64,000 bases of DNA from Wandonia haliotis. GTDB lineage: Bacteria; Bacteroidota; Bacteroidia; Flavobacteriales_D; Crocinitomicaceae. A program made the translations under genes and the position numbers. The DNA lies in NCBI RefSeq assembly GCF_039523435.1, contig NZ_BAAAFH010000011.1, positions 310,001 through 374,000 of the forward strand, in the 5' to 3' direction. Under the pieces are notes generated by a model. It was not told where the DNA came from, ran no database searches, and saw nothing but the letters and a program-made list of their open reading frames with translations. Of this stretch, positions 42,022 to 51,850 are shown one piece after another (the first letter of the stretch is position 1; each line of letters opens with the position of its first letter).

Positions 42022-43407
42022 ATGACATTAATTAAATCGATATCTGGAATTCGGGGAACAATCGGAGGAAAAACGGGAGATAACCTGACTCCTCTTGATG
42101 CTGTTAAATTTGCAGCTGCATACGGTACATGGTTAAAACGATCCTTAAACGGAAAACCTTGTAAGGTTGTTATTGGTCGGGATGCCAGACTGTCCGGAAA
42201 AATGATCTCTGATTTAGTCTCCTCTACTTTGATAGGATTAGGAATAGATGTTGTAGATCTGGGACTTTCAACAACTCCGACAGTTGAAATAGCTGTTCCA
42301 CTGGAGAATGCACAGGGAGGAATTATTCTAACCGCATCCCATAATCCGAAACAATGGAATGCTTTAAAATTACTGAACGCGAAAGGTGAATTTATTTCAG
42401 GACAGGATGGTCAGGACATTCTTCAGATTGCGGAAAGTGAGGATTTTTCATTTTCAGAAGTTGATAATCTGGGCACTGTCTCTTACGATGATTCTTACAT
42501 TGATAAACACATTGAGGAAATACTAAAGCTTGACCTTGTTGATGTTCAAGCTATCCAAAATGCAGGTTTCAAAGTTGCTATTGACGCGGTTAATTCAACA
42601 GGAGGTATATTCATTCCTGCCCTATTAAAAGCGTTGGGAGTAGCCGAAGTTATTGAGTTGTATTGTGAACCAAACGGACATTTTCCACATAACCCTGAGC
42701 CTTTACCTGAAAACCTGACAGAGATTTCAGAAAAAGTAAAAGCAACCAAAGCGGATGTTGGGTTTGTCGTTGACCCGGACGTTGATCGTCTGGCGATTAT
42801 AAATGAAGATGGTTCAATGTTTGGCGAAGAATATACACTCGTAGCTGTTTCGGATTATGTGTTACAAAACACACCCGGAAATACAGTGTCAAACCTCTCT
42901 TCTACCCGTGCCCTGCGCGATATAACCGAAAACAGAAAAGGAAGTTATTTTGCTTCTGCTGTCGGAGAGGTAAATGTTGTGGAAATGATGAAGCAACAAA
43001 ATGCAGTTATCGGAGGTGAAGGTAACGGAGGTATTATTTACCCTGCATCACATTACGGAAGAGATGCTTTGGTAGGAATCGCCTTATTCCTCTCTTCTCT
43101 GGCTAAAAGTGGGAAATCCTGCTCGGAATTGAGAGCTGAGTTTCCAAATTATGTTATCTCGAAAAATAAAATTCAATTAACTCCGGATACGGATGTCGAT
43201 GCTTTACTAGAAGAACTAAAAGAAGCATACAGTGCTTACGAAATTGATACGCGTGACGGAGTAAAAATATACATCGGTAACGAGTGGGTTCACCTTCGTA
43301 AATCCAATACAGAACCGATTATTCGTGTATATTCTGAAAGTGAAACACTTGAAAAAGCAAATCAACTTGCTCAACAGATCATTGATTTTGCCCATAAATT
43401 GTCATGA
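42022..43407 (+). CDS. glmM: phosphoglucosamine mutase
   Basis: 461 residues. The phosphoserine loop TASHNPKQWNALKLL carries catalytic Ser106. The Mg-binding DPDVDRLAI motif is present, and the C-terminal sugar/phosphate-binding region has GGEGNGGIIYPASHYGRD and HLRKSNTEPIIRVYSES. The enzyme converts glucosamine-6-phosphate to glucosamine-1-phosphate for UDP-GlcNAc. The GlmM identity over a phosphomannomutase is by the Bacteroidota GlmM pattern and is likely but not certain. Its last codon overlaps trmD by 4 nt. Confidence 0.92.
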   Translation: MTLIKSISGIRGTIGGKTGDNLTPLDAVKFAAAYGTWLKRSLNGKPCKVVIGRDARLSGKMISDLVSSTLIGLGIDVVDLGLSTTPTVEIAVPLENAQGGIILTASHNPKQWNALKLLNAKGEFISGQDGQDILQIAESEDFSFSEVDNLGTVSYDDSYIDKHIEEILKLDLVDVQAIQNAGFKVAIDAVNSTGGIFIPALLKALGVAEVIELYCEPNGHFPHNPEPLPENLTEISEKVKATKADVGFVVDPDVDRLAIINEDGSMFGEEYTLVAVSDYVLQNTPGNTVSNLSSTRALRDITENRKGSYFASAVGEVNVVEMMKQQNAVIGGEGNGGIIYPASHYGRDALVGIALFLSSLAKSGKSCSELRAEFPNYVISKNKIQLTPDTDVDALLEELKEAYSAYEIDTRDGVKIYIGNEWVHLRKSNTEPIIRVYSESETLEKANQLAQQIIDFAHKLS

Positions 43408-44093
43408 GAATAGATATCATAACGATTTTACCCAAACTGTTGGAGGGACCTTTTAGTGATTCGATCATGAAACGGGCACAGGAAAAAGGATTGGCTGAAA
43501 TCCATATCCAAAACCTCCGCGACTATTCTACTTCTAAACACAAGAATGTAGATGATTATCAGTATGGTGGTGGTGCCGGGATGGTAATGTCTTGTGAGCC
43601 CATCGCTAACTGTATTGATGATCTTAAACAGCAGAGAAAATACGATGAAATCATTTTTATGACTCCGGATGGTGAGGTGCTGGAGCAATCCATTTCTAAT
43701 GAATTTTCATTGAAAGAAAATCTTTTGATTCTTTGTGGACATTATAAAGGAATTGATGAGCGCATCCGTGAACACTATATTACACGAGAAATTTCTATTG
43801 GTTCCTATGTCCTCTCCGGAGGAGAATTAGCTGCTGCAGTTTTGACAGATAGTATTGTTCGGTTGTTACCGGGGGTACTAAATGATGAGACATCAGCACT
43901 TTCAGATAGTTTTCAGGATAATCTCTTATCCCCTCCTGTTTATACGCGACCTGCTGATTTCAGAGGATGGAAAGTTCCGGATGTTCTACTGTCTGGTGAT
44001 TTTAATAAGATAGATACCTGGCGACATGAACAGGCTTTAAAAAGAACGAAAGAGCGTAGACCTGATCTTCTGAGTGATACAGAAGGTGAATAA
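43404..44093 (+). CDS. trmD: tRNA (guanine-N1-)-methyltransferase
   Basis: 229 residues. SPOUT-class motifs: RIDIITILPKLLEGPF, VDDYQYGGGAGMVM, the trefoil-knot SAM site LCGHYKGIDERIREH and SIGSYVLSGGELAAAVLTDSIVRLLPGVL, then YTRPADFRGWKVPDVLLSGDF. It methylates G37 of tRNA. In Bacteroidota trmD often lies near ribosomal genes; here it is coupled by a 4-nt overlap to glmM. Confidence 0.96.
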   Translation: MRIDIITILPKLLEGPFSDSIMKRAQEKGLAEIHIQNLRDYSTSKHKNVDDYQYGGGAGMVMSCEPIANCIDDLKQQRKYDEIIFMTPDGEVLEQSISNEFSLKENLLILCGHYKGIDERIREHYITREISIGSYVLSGGELAAAVLTDSIVRLLPGVLNDETSALSDSFQDNLLSPPVYTRPADFRGWKVPDVLLSGDFNKIDTWRHEQALKRTKERRPDLLSDTEGE

Positions 44094-44218
44094 AGAATCA
44101 AACAGTTCTAACTTTTACCTTATTAGGATTTCAATAATTCAGGTTTCCGGAATAAAAATAATTTGTGGTAACCGGCAACGTAGTCACAGATCTCTCGTTT
44201 GTTTCCGAAAACAGAAGA

Positions 44219-45439
44219 ATGAAGCATATTTTTACAGGACTCATACTGACTATTGCAGCTGCATCAGTAATCGGACAAACAACCAAGAAGGTACTATTTA
44301 TAGGAAATAGTTACATCAGCACAAATAATTTACCGGGGATCATTTCCAGTATGGCAGTAGCCGATGGAAATTCGTTAAGCTTTGATTCGAATACACCCGG
44401 TGGATCAACTTTGTCACAACACGCTGTCAGTACAACAACATTAAATAAAATTGATGCCAATGCTTGGGATTTTGTCGTACTTCAGGAACAAAGTCAACGA
44501 CCTTCTTTTCCTGATGGTCAGGTGCAGGTTGATGTATATCCCTATGCAGAAATTCTTGTAGATAGTATCTATTCCAATAATAGTTGTTCGGTTCCACTAT
44601 TCTATGCTACCTGGGGACGACAGAATGGAGATCAGCAATGGGAAGGGATTAATACGTTTGAAAAAATGAATACCCGCCTTTTCAATGCCTACACCTATAT
44701 GACAGATCAGGCAAATGGTATGTTATCTCCGGTTGGAATTGGATTTGCTCATGTAAAACAGGATGAAAATGCAGTGGTAAATTTTAATGACTTATATGTT
44801 GCTGATGGAAGTCACCCCAGTATGAAAGGATCGTACCTGGCAGCCTGTGTTTTTAATAATTTAATTTTCAATACTTTTTCTTCCGGAAATGGCTTTTCTC
44901 CGACGGGGTTAACCTCGAACGAAGTAAGTTACCTTCAACAAGTGGCTGATCACGTTGTCTATACGAACGACTCAGTAAGGGTTGACTTCAGACCCTTATC
45001 AGAAAATACATTTACAGTCAATACAACAGGAGCGGAGATTACCTGTTCTCCGTCTATTGTAAATGGCGCTTTTGAAAGTTGGGATTTTGGTGACGGACAA
45101 CAATCAACGCAACAAAACGCAACACATATATACTCTACAACAGGAACCTATGAGATCAGTATGACGACTTCTACGGTTTGTTATTCGGACACAGTTAAAG
45201 AACAAGTAGTAATTACGACATTGGGTACAACAGAATATGACCAGAGTATTTTTACTGTTTATCCAAATCCCTCTAAGGATGGAAGTATAAGTGTAGAACT
45301 TCCTGTCGATGAAAATTATTCTGTTTACTCAGTCGGCGGAAAGGAAGTGTACAAAGGGAGAGCGGGAAAACTAGAATTACCTGAAGGTGTTTACTTTATG
45401 TATTTTAGAAATGAAATCCGGAAAGTAATTGTATTGTAA
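44219..45439 (+). CDS. secreted SGNH-hydrolase-like protein with PKD domain and T9SS sorting domain
   Basis: 406 residues from the ATG at 44219 with a signal peptide (HIFTGLILTIAAASVIGQ). Residues about 20-245 are a DUF4886/SGNH-like domain: VLFIGNSYIST with the nucleophile Ser, VVLQEQSQRPSF, and DGSHPSMKGSYLAA carrying the Asp/His pair. A PKD domain (about 285-345; FESWDFGDGQQSTQQNATHIY) follows. The last ~75 residues are a type A T9SS sorting domain (VYPNPSKDGSISVELP and GVYFMYFRNEIRKVIVL). It is thus exported and probably surface-attached; the substrate is unknown. Confidence 0.9.
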   Translation: MKHIFTGLILTIAAASVIGQTTKKVLFIGNSYISTNNLPGIISSMAVADGNSLSFDSNTPGGSTLSQHAVSTTTLNKIDANAWDFVVLQEQSQRPSFPDGQVQVDVYPYAEILVDSIYSNNSCSVPLFYATWGRQNGDQQWEGINTFEKMNTRLFNAYTYMTDQANGMLSPVGIGFAHVKQDENAVVNFNDLYVADGSHPSMKGSYLAACVFNNLIFNTFSSGNGFSPTGLTSNEVSYLQQVADHVVYTNDSVRVDFRPLSENTFTVNTTGAEITCSPSIVNGAFESWDFGDGQQSTQQNATHIYSTTGTYEISMTTSTVCYSDTVKEQVVITTLGTTEYDQSIFTVYPNPSKDGSISVELPVDENYSVYSVGGKEVYKGRAGKLELPEGVYFMYFRNEIRKVIVL

Positions 45440-45448
45440 TAAAAAGAG

Positions 45449-45979
45449 TTAATCAAGTTCTTTGAAACACAAAATAACTTCGGTTCCTCCGAAACCATTT
45501 CGTGTATAAGACATATCGTGAAATTCAGTTCCGGAAAACTGGCGTAGAAAACTGTGTATTTCTCCCCTTAGAATTCCTTCTCCAACACCGTGGATTACCT
45601 GTAGTCGTTTAATACGCTTATTTTTACAGTGATTAAATGCACGTTTAAAATGCTCCATTTGAAGTTGTAACATTTCATAGTTTGTCATTAGACTATGCCC
45701 GGGAAGTAATTCCTCGATATGCAAATCAATTCTGTAAACCTGATTTTTTTGTTGCTTTTGGGATATTTTGGCTTTAGCAGGTTCTTTTTTTTCCATCAGT
45801 TTTCGCTCATCAACCGCAATTTGAGTTACGCGAAGCGGAGCCAGTGCATCGGCGGGATAAGGTCGCTCAAACCCCATATCATCAATAAGAGAAACGTGAG
45901 TAGCAGAAAGAACTTCTTTTACTACACCACCACCCTGCTCTGTCAGAAAAACTACTTTATCTCCCGGTTTGAAACGCAT
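45449..45979 (-). CDS. Smr-domain protein
   Basis: 176 residues from the ATG at 45979. The N-terminal ~55 residues are a KOW/SH3-like module (FKPGDKVVFLTEQGGGVVKEVLSATHVSL) typical of Bacteroidota DUF2027-Smr proteins. The C-terminal Smr domain (about 90-176) has YRIDLHIEEL, HFKRAFNHCKNKRIKRLQVIHGVGEGILRGEIHSFL and the terminal strand. Smr domains nick DNA or act on collided ribosomes. The start overlaps the preceding S2P gene by 23 nt. Confidence 0.9.
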   Translation of the reverse strand: MRFKPGDKVVFLTEQGGGVVKEVLSATHVSLIDDMGFERPYPADALAPLRVTQIAVDERKLMEKKEPAKAKISQKQQKNQVYRIDLHIEELLPGHSLMTNYEMLQLQMEHFKRAFNHCKNKRIKRLQVIHGVGEGILRGEIHSFLRQFSGTEFHDMSYTRNGFGGTEVILCFKELD

Positions 45980-46934
45980 CAAAAAACCAGTTTAATTCAT
46001 TTGCGCCAACCCAGAATACAGCGAGAGTTAGCAGTATACCCAGCAACCAAAGTGATGCAAACACAAATTTACCAACCGAAGAAAGGTCATTTTTGGAAGG
46101 AACTTCCAGAACATCGCAAATATCAGAAGCGATTAACTGATCGAGTTCTTCATCATCAACTGCTCCTGTATTCATTATCTTTTTTACAGTTGGCGAATGT
46201 TCAACAAAAATACCTTTGATGTAGAAATAATCTCTATCGGATAAATCCTGATAATTGATCCGGTAATTAATATCCTGTTCCTTCAGTTTACTTCTCATTT
46301 GGTACAATCGCTGATTTCCTCTTACACGGAATCCCAATAAAAAGCCAAAACCGATAAGGATCCAGTTGTCAAAATACAGCCCTATAAAAATCATTCCTAA
46401 TGATGAAACGAGAGAAAATAACAGTTTTACCAAATCCTGACGCGAGATAAAAAGAACCTGCATCAATTGTCCACCATCAAGCGGGTCAATTGGCATAAGA
46501 TTGAGGGTGTTAATCAACAGGAATAAAATTCCGGAATACAATACCCAAAAGGACTCGTGTTGCATTCCCCAGTAAAATAAAGCTGCTCCTGCCAGAATTC
46601 CGGGTAATGGACCTGAAAGCAGTACAATAGCCCTTTCTTTTTGAGAATACAAATCCTTTTTTCCATGAACATAAGCTCCCAAAAGAGGAAGAAAGATCAT
46701 TTTCAGATTTCTGTAGCGAAAGAGTTTCATCGCTAGAAAATGACCGGATTCATGTAATGTCAGTACAATAAGTATAACAGCAATAAACCTCAGGTCATCC
46801 GATATAAAAGTAAAGAATGCCCAGACGAAGAGTAAAAGAGAAAATACGGTTGCTCCCAACGAATTGGTAGCCGCTCTCTCCTCCAAAACAGGTTTCGGGG
46901 GGTAATATTTCTCAAACTCTTCGGTTTCTTCCAT
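45957..46934 (-). CDS. site-2 protease-family (M50) intramembrane metalloprotease
   Basis: 325 residues from the ATG at 46934; a TTG 12 nt upstream is not preferred. Membrane helices start at about 28. The zinc motif is HESGH (61-65) in LTLHESGHFLAMKLF, and the third ligand is in LMPIDPLDGGQLMQVLF, an N/DPxDG-type motif. A C-terminal ~110-residue soluble region and a final membrane helix (about 290-315) follow. The reaction is intramembrane peptide-bond hydrolysis, with an unknown substrate. Its end overlaps the Smr gene by 23 nt. Confidence 0.88.
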   Translation of the reverse strand: MEETEEFEKYYPPKPVLEERAATNSLGATVFSLLLFVWAFFTFISDDLRFIAVILIVLTLHESGHFLAMKLFRYRNLKMIFLPLLGAYVHGKKDLYSQKERAIVLLSGPLPGILAGAALFYWGMQHESFWVLYSGILFLLINTLNLMPIDPLDGGQLMQVLFISRQDLVKLLFSLVSSLGMIFIGLYFDNWILIGFGFLLGFRVRGNQRLYQMRSKLKEQDINYRINYQDLSDRDYFYIKGIFVEHSPTVKKIMNTGAVDDEELDQLIASDICDVLEVPSKNDLSSVGKFVFASLWLLGILLTLAVFWVGANELNWFFDAFQTGR

Positions 46935-47026
46935 ATATGATTTCAATAGGTTTAATTCCTAATAAATGTAAAGATAAGAAATCAAATACAACCATACCAG
47001 AACTTTGTTTTGTATCTTAGTGTTTT

Positions 47027-47593
47027 ATGAATTACCTGGGGCATTTGTATTTTTCAGGAGACAGTCACCAACTGATGACAGGAAATTTACTGGGAGATTT
47101 CTTTAAAGGGAATAAATTTGATCACATTCCCGATTTTCTTCACAGGGGAATCCGGCTTCATCGGAAAATTGACAGTTTTATGGATAACCATCCGGCTGTA
47201 GTAGACTTAAACAGAAAGCTCTATAAAGACTTACCTAAAGTAAGCCCTATTGTCACCGACATTGTATTTGATCATTTATTGGCAATGCGTTGGGATAACT
47301 ACCATACTAAAAAGAGAACGGATTTTCTCAATGCTTTTTTCACCTATGCGTTATCACGAAAGCATGAGCTTCCGGCCAATTGTTCTTTACTGATCCAACG
47401 ATTAGCGGATCATAAGATGATTCATAAATACGACGATCCGATTATCCTTGAAAGAATTCCTGAATACATTCAAAGTAGGTTGAGTTTTCCTTCGAAAATT
47501 CATCGGACACGTGAAGTGTTTGAGGAACAGGAAGATCTCTTTTCGGAAGCTTTTGACAGGTATATGGAAGATGCTAAAAAAGAATTTTTGTAA
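47027..47593 (+). CDS. acyl carrier protein phosphodiesterase-like (AcpH/DUF479) protein
   Basis: 188 residues matching AcpH: MNYLGHLYFSGDSHQLMTGNLLGDFFKGN, HRGIRLHRKIDSFMDNHPAV and DIVFDHLLAMRWDNY, an HD-like fold that in E. coli removes 4'-phosphopantetheine from ACP. ACP hydrolysis in Bacteroidota is inferred by family. Its stop codon is immediately adjacent to that of the convergent birA gene (no intervening bases). Confidence 0.88.
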   Translation: MNYLGHLYFSGDSHQLMTGNLLGDFFKGNKFDHIPDFLHRGIRLHRKIDSFMDNHPAVVDLNRKLYKDLPKVSPIVTDIVFDHLLAMRWDNYHTKKRTDFLNAFFTYALSRKHELPANCSLLIQRLADHKMIHKYDDPIILERIPEYIQSRLSFPSKIHRTREVFEEQEDLFSEAFDRYMEDAKKEFL

Positions 47594-48346
47594 TTAGAAA
47601 ATAAATTTCAACTCTTTCAAATCAAATAATTTATAGTCAGTTTCGTTAACTAAAGCTTTAATTCTTCCATCCGGTAAAATAGCTGTGATTTGAATCTTTA
47701 TTTCTTCCTGTTTCTGTATCCAAATAGCGGTAACAGCTTCATCGAATCCTTTCAGAAAACCGGAATATGTTCTTTCAATCCATTCAAATGGATACTGATG
47801 ATATTGTTCAATCGTTCGACCGATTTCCTGATATAGCTGCATCGTGAATAATCGAACGTTTTCCTTTTTGCCGGTTTCTATTATAATGGAAGTCGCTGAT
47901 AATCCTTCTTCAAATACTTCCTGATTGACGTTTAATCCGATCCCTGTTACAGAGCTACTGATGTAATCCCCTTTTAATTGGTTTTCGATCAGAATTCCGG
48001 CAATTTTTTTCGTTTGAACATAAATATCATTCGGCCACTTGATCTCCGCTTCAATGTTAAAATTTCTTAAAAACCGGCACACGCCAATGGCAACCAACAT
48101 AGAGATTTTAAACTGTTCACGTACTTTGATATCTTTCCATGTAAGGAAAACAGAAGAAGTACTGTTTAAACCTGCCAAACTCTGCCATTTTGTCCCTCTT
48201 TGTCCACGGGCTTCCGTCTGCTTTTCCGCCAAAACGACCGTACCGGGAATTAAATCCCCTGTAAGAACCTTTTTGGCAATGTAATTGTTAGTAGAATCAA
48301 CAGATTCGAGTTCGATAAGTTTGACCGGAATTTGCGAATAATTCAT
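47594..48346 (-). CDS. birA: biotin--[acetyl-CoA-carboxylase] ligase
   Basis: 250 residues, lacking the N-terminal DNA-binding domain of BirA repressors (monofunctional). The biotinyl-AMP-binding loop is AEKQTEARGQRGTKWQS, preceded by the STNNYIAKKVL segment. The catalytic IKWPNDIYVQTKKIAGILIEN and TGIGLNVNQ motifs are present. It charges the biotin carboxyl carrier domain. It diverges from rsfS, as is usual in Bacteroidota. Confidence 0.94.
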   Translation of the reverse strand: MNYSQIPVKLIELESVDSTNNYIAKKVLTGDLIPGTVVLAEKQTEARGQRGTKWQSLAGLNSTSSVFLTWKDIKVREQFKISMLVAIGVCRFLRNFNIEAEIKWPNDIYVQTKKIAGILIENQLKGDYISSSVTGIGLNVNQEVFEEGLSATSIIIETGKKENVRLFTMQLYQEIGRTIEQYHQYPFEWIERTYSGFLKGFDEAVTAIWIQKQEEIKIQITAILPDGRIKALVNETDYKLFDLKELKFIF

Positions 48347-48419
48347 GCTTCGAGAATTGAAGTAAATTCAGCGGTAAAATTAAAATTTAATTAGCTTTGC
48401 AAGTCATTGAAAGAATAGA

Positions 48420-48806
48420 ATGGTAAAATTACATCAGGAAATAGATTCGAAAATTCTCTGCGACGCGATCGTAGAAGGAATGCAGGAGAATAACGCCAAG
48501 GACATCACCGTCCTTGATTTGAGAAAAACACAGGGTTCGGTTACCGATTTCTTTATTATTTGTTCAGGGGATTCTTCCACACAAGTAGAGGGGATTGCCG
48601 ATTCTGTTGTCCGCTTCACACGTAAAAACCTGAAAGAGAAACCCTGGCATATCGAAGGAAAAGCAAATGCCGAATGGGTACTTCTTGATTATGTAAACGT
48701 TGTTGCGCACGTATTCTATAAAGATGTCCGGTCGTTCTATGACCTTGAAGATTTGTGGGCAGATGCCAAACGGACTGACATTGAGAACTTAGATAAATTC
48801 CAGTAA
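48420..48806 (+). CDS. rsfS: ribosome silencing factor RsfS
   Basis: 128 residues with a single RsfS/Iojap domain: ITVLDLRKTQGSVTDFFIICSGDSSTQVEGIADSV, KPWHIEGKANAEWVLLDYVNVVAHVF and YDLEDLWADAKR. It binds ribosomal protein L14 and blocks subunit joining in starvation. It heads the rsfS-ftsH-cdsA-psd series, with a TAGCTTTG box at 48392-48399. Confidence 0.95.
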   Translation: MVKLHQEIDSKILCDAIVEGMQENNAKDITVLDLRKTQGSVTDFFIICSGDSSTQVEGIADSVVRFTRKNLKEKPWHIEGKANAEWVLLDYVNVVAHVFYKDVRSFYDLEDLWADAKRTDIENLDKFQ

Positions 48807-48825
48807 CTTATTAGCAAGACACATT

Positions 48826-50904
48826 ATGTCGAAAGAAAAGTCAAATAAAACAAACAAGCCTTCATTCAATTTTTATTGGATTTATGCAATAATCGCAATT
48901 GGTATTATTGCACTTCAGGTTTTTACTTCAGGGGGAAACACCCGTGAAATCTCTACAAATGATTTCTTCGAACTGGCAAAAGATGGCTATGTCGAAAAAA
49001 TCATCATTATTAACAATCAGGAAGTTGAGGTCTTTATCGCCGATGATCGATTGGAAGACCTGAAAGACCGCGATAAAAAGTACAAAAATTTATCCAAGTC
49101 TAAAGGGAGTTTCGGAGAGTCTCCTCAACTGACTTTTACTCCTCCTGAGCCTAAATTCTTTATGGATCAGTTGAAAGAGGTGAACTCAGAGTTGTCTGAG
49201 GCCGGTCAGGGACAAATTGACTACAAAATTGACAATCGGGTAAACTGGTTACAGGTTCTGTTAACCTACTCCTTACCGATCCTGTTGATTTTTGGTCTTT
49301 GGTTCTTCATGATGCGTCGTATGAGCGGCGGTGCCGGAGGTGGCGGACAGATTTTTAATATCGGGAAGTCAAAAGCGCAGCTCTTCGAAAAAGGAAAAGG
49401 TACTAATGTTACATTTAAAGATGTAGCAGGTCTTGAAGGAGCAAAAGAAGAAGTTCAGGAAATTGTAGATTTCTTGAAAAATCCGAAAAAGTATACAGAG
49501 TTAGGAGCTAAAATCCCTAAGGGTGCACTTTTAGTAGGCCCTCCGGGAACAGGTAAGACTTTATTGGCGAAAGCCGTTGCAGGAGAAGCACAGGTTCCTT
49601 TCTTCTCCCTTTCCGGATCTGATTTCGTAGAAATGTTTGTCGGTGTCGGAGCATCTCGTGTTCGTGACCTTTTCAAACAGGCTAAAGAAAAAGCTCCTGC
49701 AATTATCTTTATTGATGAGATTGATGCGATTGGTCGTGCTCGTGGTAAAAATGCCAATATGGGGTCAAACGATGAACGGGAAAATACATTGAACCAGCTT
49801 CTTACTGAGATGGATGGTTTCGGTACGAACTCAGGAGTTATTATTCTGGCAGCGACTAACCGTGCGGACATTCTGGATCGTGCTTTAATGCGTGCCGGAC
49901 GTTTTGATCGTCAGATTTATGTGGACATGCCGGATCTGAATGAACGTAAAGAAATTTTCCAGGTTCACTTGAAGCCTATTAAGCTTCAGGATAAGGTTGA
50001 TATTGATTTTCTTGCAAAGCAAACACCTGGTTTTTCAGGAGCTGATATCGCTAACTTGTGTAATGAAGCGGCTTTAATTGCAGCAAGAAAGAAAAAATCT
50101 GCAGTAGAACTTCAGGACTTTTTAGATGCGGTTGACCGGATTATTGGAGGTCTTGAGAAGAAAAACAGAATTATTTCCAAAGAAGAGAAAAGAGCTATTG
50201 CCTTTCACGAAGCAGGGCATGCTACTGTTTCCTGGTTGTTGCGTTATGCACATCCATTAGTAAAAGTAACAATTGTCCCTCGTGGGCAATCATTGGGAGC
50301 TGCCTGGTATCTTCCGGAAGAAAGAAGTATTACCAGAACAAATCAAATCCTTGATGAAATGTGTGCTGCTCTGGGAGGTCGTGCTGCTGAAGAAGTTATT
50401 TTCGGTGAAATCTCAACAGGTGCTTTGAGCGATCTTGAAAAAGTAACAAAGCAGGCATACGCCATGGTTTCTATTTATGGATTAAATGATAAAGTAGGAA
50501 ACATTTCGTACTATGACTCACAGGGAAGAAGCGAATATTCGTTCTCAAAACCCTATTCAGAGGATACTGCGAAAACAATTGACGAGGAAGCTAGCAAAAT
50601 TATTGAAGAACAATACAAGCGTGCTAAACAATTGTTGACTGAAAACCGGGATAAGTTAACTGCTCTTGCTGAAAAGTTACTTCAGAAAGAAGTTATCTTT
50701 AAAGAGGATCTTGTGGAAATTTTCGGAGAGCGTCCATGGGATAGTCTGGAGCCGGAAGAACAATTAAAAGAAGCTGCCAAAGAGATTATTGAACAGGCAG
50801 ATGAAAAAAGTGATTCTGAAGAAACAGAAAACAACTCCCCTGCTCCTTCTGAGAGTGAAAATGGTTCGGAAACGGAAGAAACAGAAGGCCAACCCAAAGA
50901 ATAA
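48826..50904 (+). CDS. ftsH: ATP-dependent zinc metalloprotease FtsH
   Basis: 692 residues. Two membrane helices flank a periplasmic segment (about 14-33 and 142-163). The AAA module has Walker A GPPGTGKT (238-245), Walker B IIFIDEIDAIG and the second-region-of-homology NRADILDRALMRAGRFDRQI. The protease domain has HEAGH (461-465) and the DLEKVTKQAYAMV region with the third zinc ligand. The C-terminal ~60 residues form an acidic, Glu/Ser/Pro-rich tail. It degrades membrane and short-lived proteins such as LpxC in other bacteria. A terminator at 50927-50958 follows. Confidence 0.97.
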   Translation: MSKEKSNKTNKPSFNFYWIYAIIAIGIIALQVFTSGGNTREISTNDFFELAKDGYVEKIIIINNQEVEVFIADDRLEDLKDRDKKYKNLSKSKGSFGESPQLTFTPPEPKFFMDQLKEVNSELSEAGQGQIDYKIDNRVNWLQVLLTYSLPILLIFGLWFFMMRRMSGGAGGGGQIFNIGKSKAQLFEKGKGTNVTFKDVAGLEGAKEEVQEIVDFLKNPKKYTELGAKIPKGALLVGPPGTGKTLLAKAVAGEAQVPFFSLSGSDFVEMFVGVGASRVRDLFKQAKEKAPAIIFIDEIDAIGRARGKNANMGSNDERENTLNQLLTEMDGFGTNSGVIILAATNRADILDRALMRAGRFDRQIYVDMPDLNERKEIFQVHLKPIKLQDKVDIDFLAKQTPGFSGADIANLCNEAALIAARKKKSAVELQDFLDAVDRIIGGLEKKNRIISKEEKRAIAFHEAGHATVSWLLRYAHPLVKVTIVPRGQSLGAAWYLPEERSITRTNQILDEMCAALGGRAAEEVIFGEISTGALSDLEKVTKQAYAMVSIYGLNDKVGNISYYDSQGRSEYSFSKPYSEDTAKTIDEEASKIIEEQYKRAKQLLTENRDKLTALAEKLLQKEVIFKEDLVEIFGERPWDSLEPEEQLKEAAKEIIEQADEKSDSEETENNSPAPSESENGSETEETEGQPKE

Positions 50905-50926
50905 AAGGAACGAAACATAAAAAAAC

Positions 50927-50958
50927 AAAAAAGTTCATCAGTATTGATGGACTTTTTT
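50927..50958 (+). terminator. intrinsic terminator after ftsH
   Basis: AAGTTCATCA at 50931-50940 pairs with TGATGGACTT at 50945-50954 (one G.U pair) across a 4-nt loop, followed by more T residues. Flanking A and T runs extend the stem. Confidence 0.8.
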
Positions 50959-50974
50959 GTTTACTGATAAAAAG

Positions 50975-50982
50975 TATATTTG
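50975..50982 (+). promoter_or_regulatory. -7 box of cdsA
   Basis: TATATTTG at 50975-50982 with a TTTG element ending at 50959. The ATG follows 17 nt later. This gives cdsA-psd their own promoter after the ftsH terminator. Confidence 0.5.
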
Positions 50983-50999
50983 CTGAAAGTTTAAAATTC

Positions 51000-51818
51000 A
51001 TGAAAGATATTTTGGTCAGAAGTCTTACCGGGGTCGTATTTATAGCTCTGATCATTGTAGGGCTAACCTGGAACGTGTGGAGCGCTATTGCTGTAATGGG
51101 ATTGTTTGTCGGTTTGGGATTAGCAGAGTTTTACCGAATCTTTCAAAAAGAAAATGAGGGACCGGAACGATTTACAGGAATTACAGGCGGTGTTTTACTT
51201 TTTTCAGGACTTTGTCTGACCTGGTTGAGTTGGGCTGATCAACGGATCATCTGGATTCCTGCTGTGCTTGGAGCGCTTCCCTTTGTAGTTATGATAACTG
51301 AACTGTTCCGAAGTAAAAATAATCCGATACAGAATGTTTCTCTGAGTCTTTTCAGTTGGTTCTACATTGTGCTTCCCTTGTTTGTTCTGATTTTATTACG
51401 AGGGAAAGCTAATTTTCCTTTTGAAGCTATTTTTCCTATCGGAATGCTTCTTATCGTTTGGACCAACGATACGTTTGCTTTTTTGTCCGGGAAGTTTTTC
51501 GGTAAGACACCATTATTCCCGAGACTTTCACCAAAAAAAACATGGGAAGGAACTGTCGGGGGTCTTCTTTTTAGCTTGTTAGCAGGTTATCTTATTTCAT
51601 ACTTCTCAGGTTTAGATCTTACATTTTGGTTGATAGCAGCATTGATTGTTGCACCGGCAGCTATTATAGGGGATTTATTTGAGTCAATGATGAAACGTAG
51701 TCTCAATATTAAAGATTCCGGTAATATACTCCCTGGCCATGGAGGAATTCTGGATCGTTTTGATGCAACATTCTTTGCGGCACCGCTTTTTTTGATTTTG
51801 CATTTCATTTATTTCTAA
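51000..51818 (+). CDS. cdsA: phosphatidate cytidylyltransferase
   Basis: 272 residues, about seven membrane helices. The CdsA signature lies near the C-terminus: GDLFESMMKRSLNIKDSGNILPGHGGILDRFDA. An upstream block, LSPKKTWEGTVGGLL, is also conserved. It makes CDP-diacylglycerol from phosphatidate and CTP in the inner membrane, and shares the phospholipid pathway with psd immediately downstream. Confidence 0.96.
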   Translation: MKDILVRSLTGVVFIALIIVGLTWNVWSAIAVMGLFVGLGLAEFYRIFQKENEGPERFTGITGGVLLFSGLCLTWLSWADQRIIWIPAVLGALPFVVMITELFRSKNNPIQNVSLSLFSWFYIVLPLFVLILLRGKANFPFEAIFPIGMLLIVWTNDTFAFLSGKFFGKTPLFPRLSPKKTWEGTVGGLLFSLLAGYLISYFSGLDLTFWLIAALIVAPAAIIGDLFESMMKRSLNIKDSGNILPGHGGILDRFDATFFAAPLFLILHFIYF

Positions 51819-51850
51819 ATTTGGCATCAATACGCAAAAAACAGTAATCT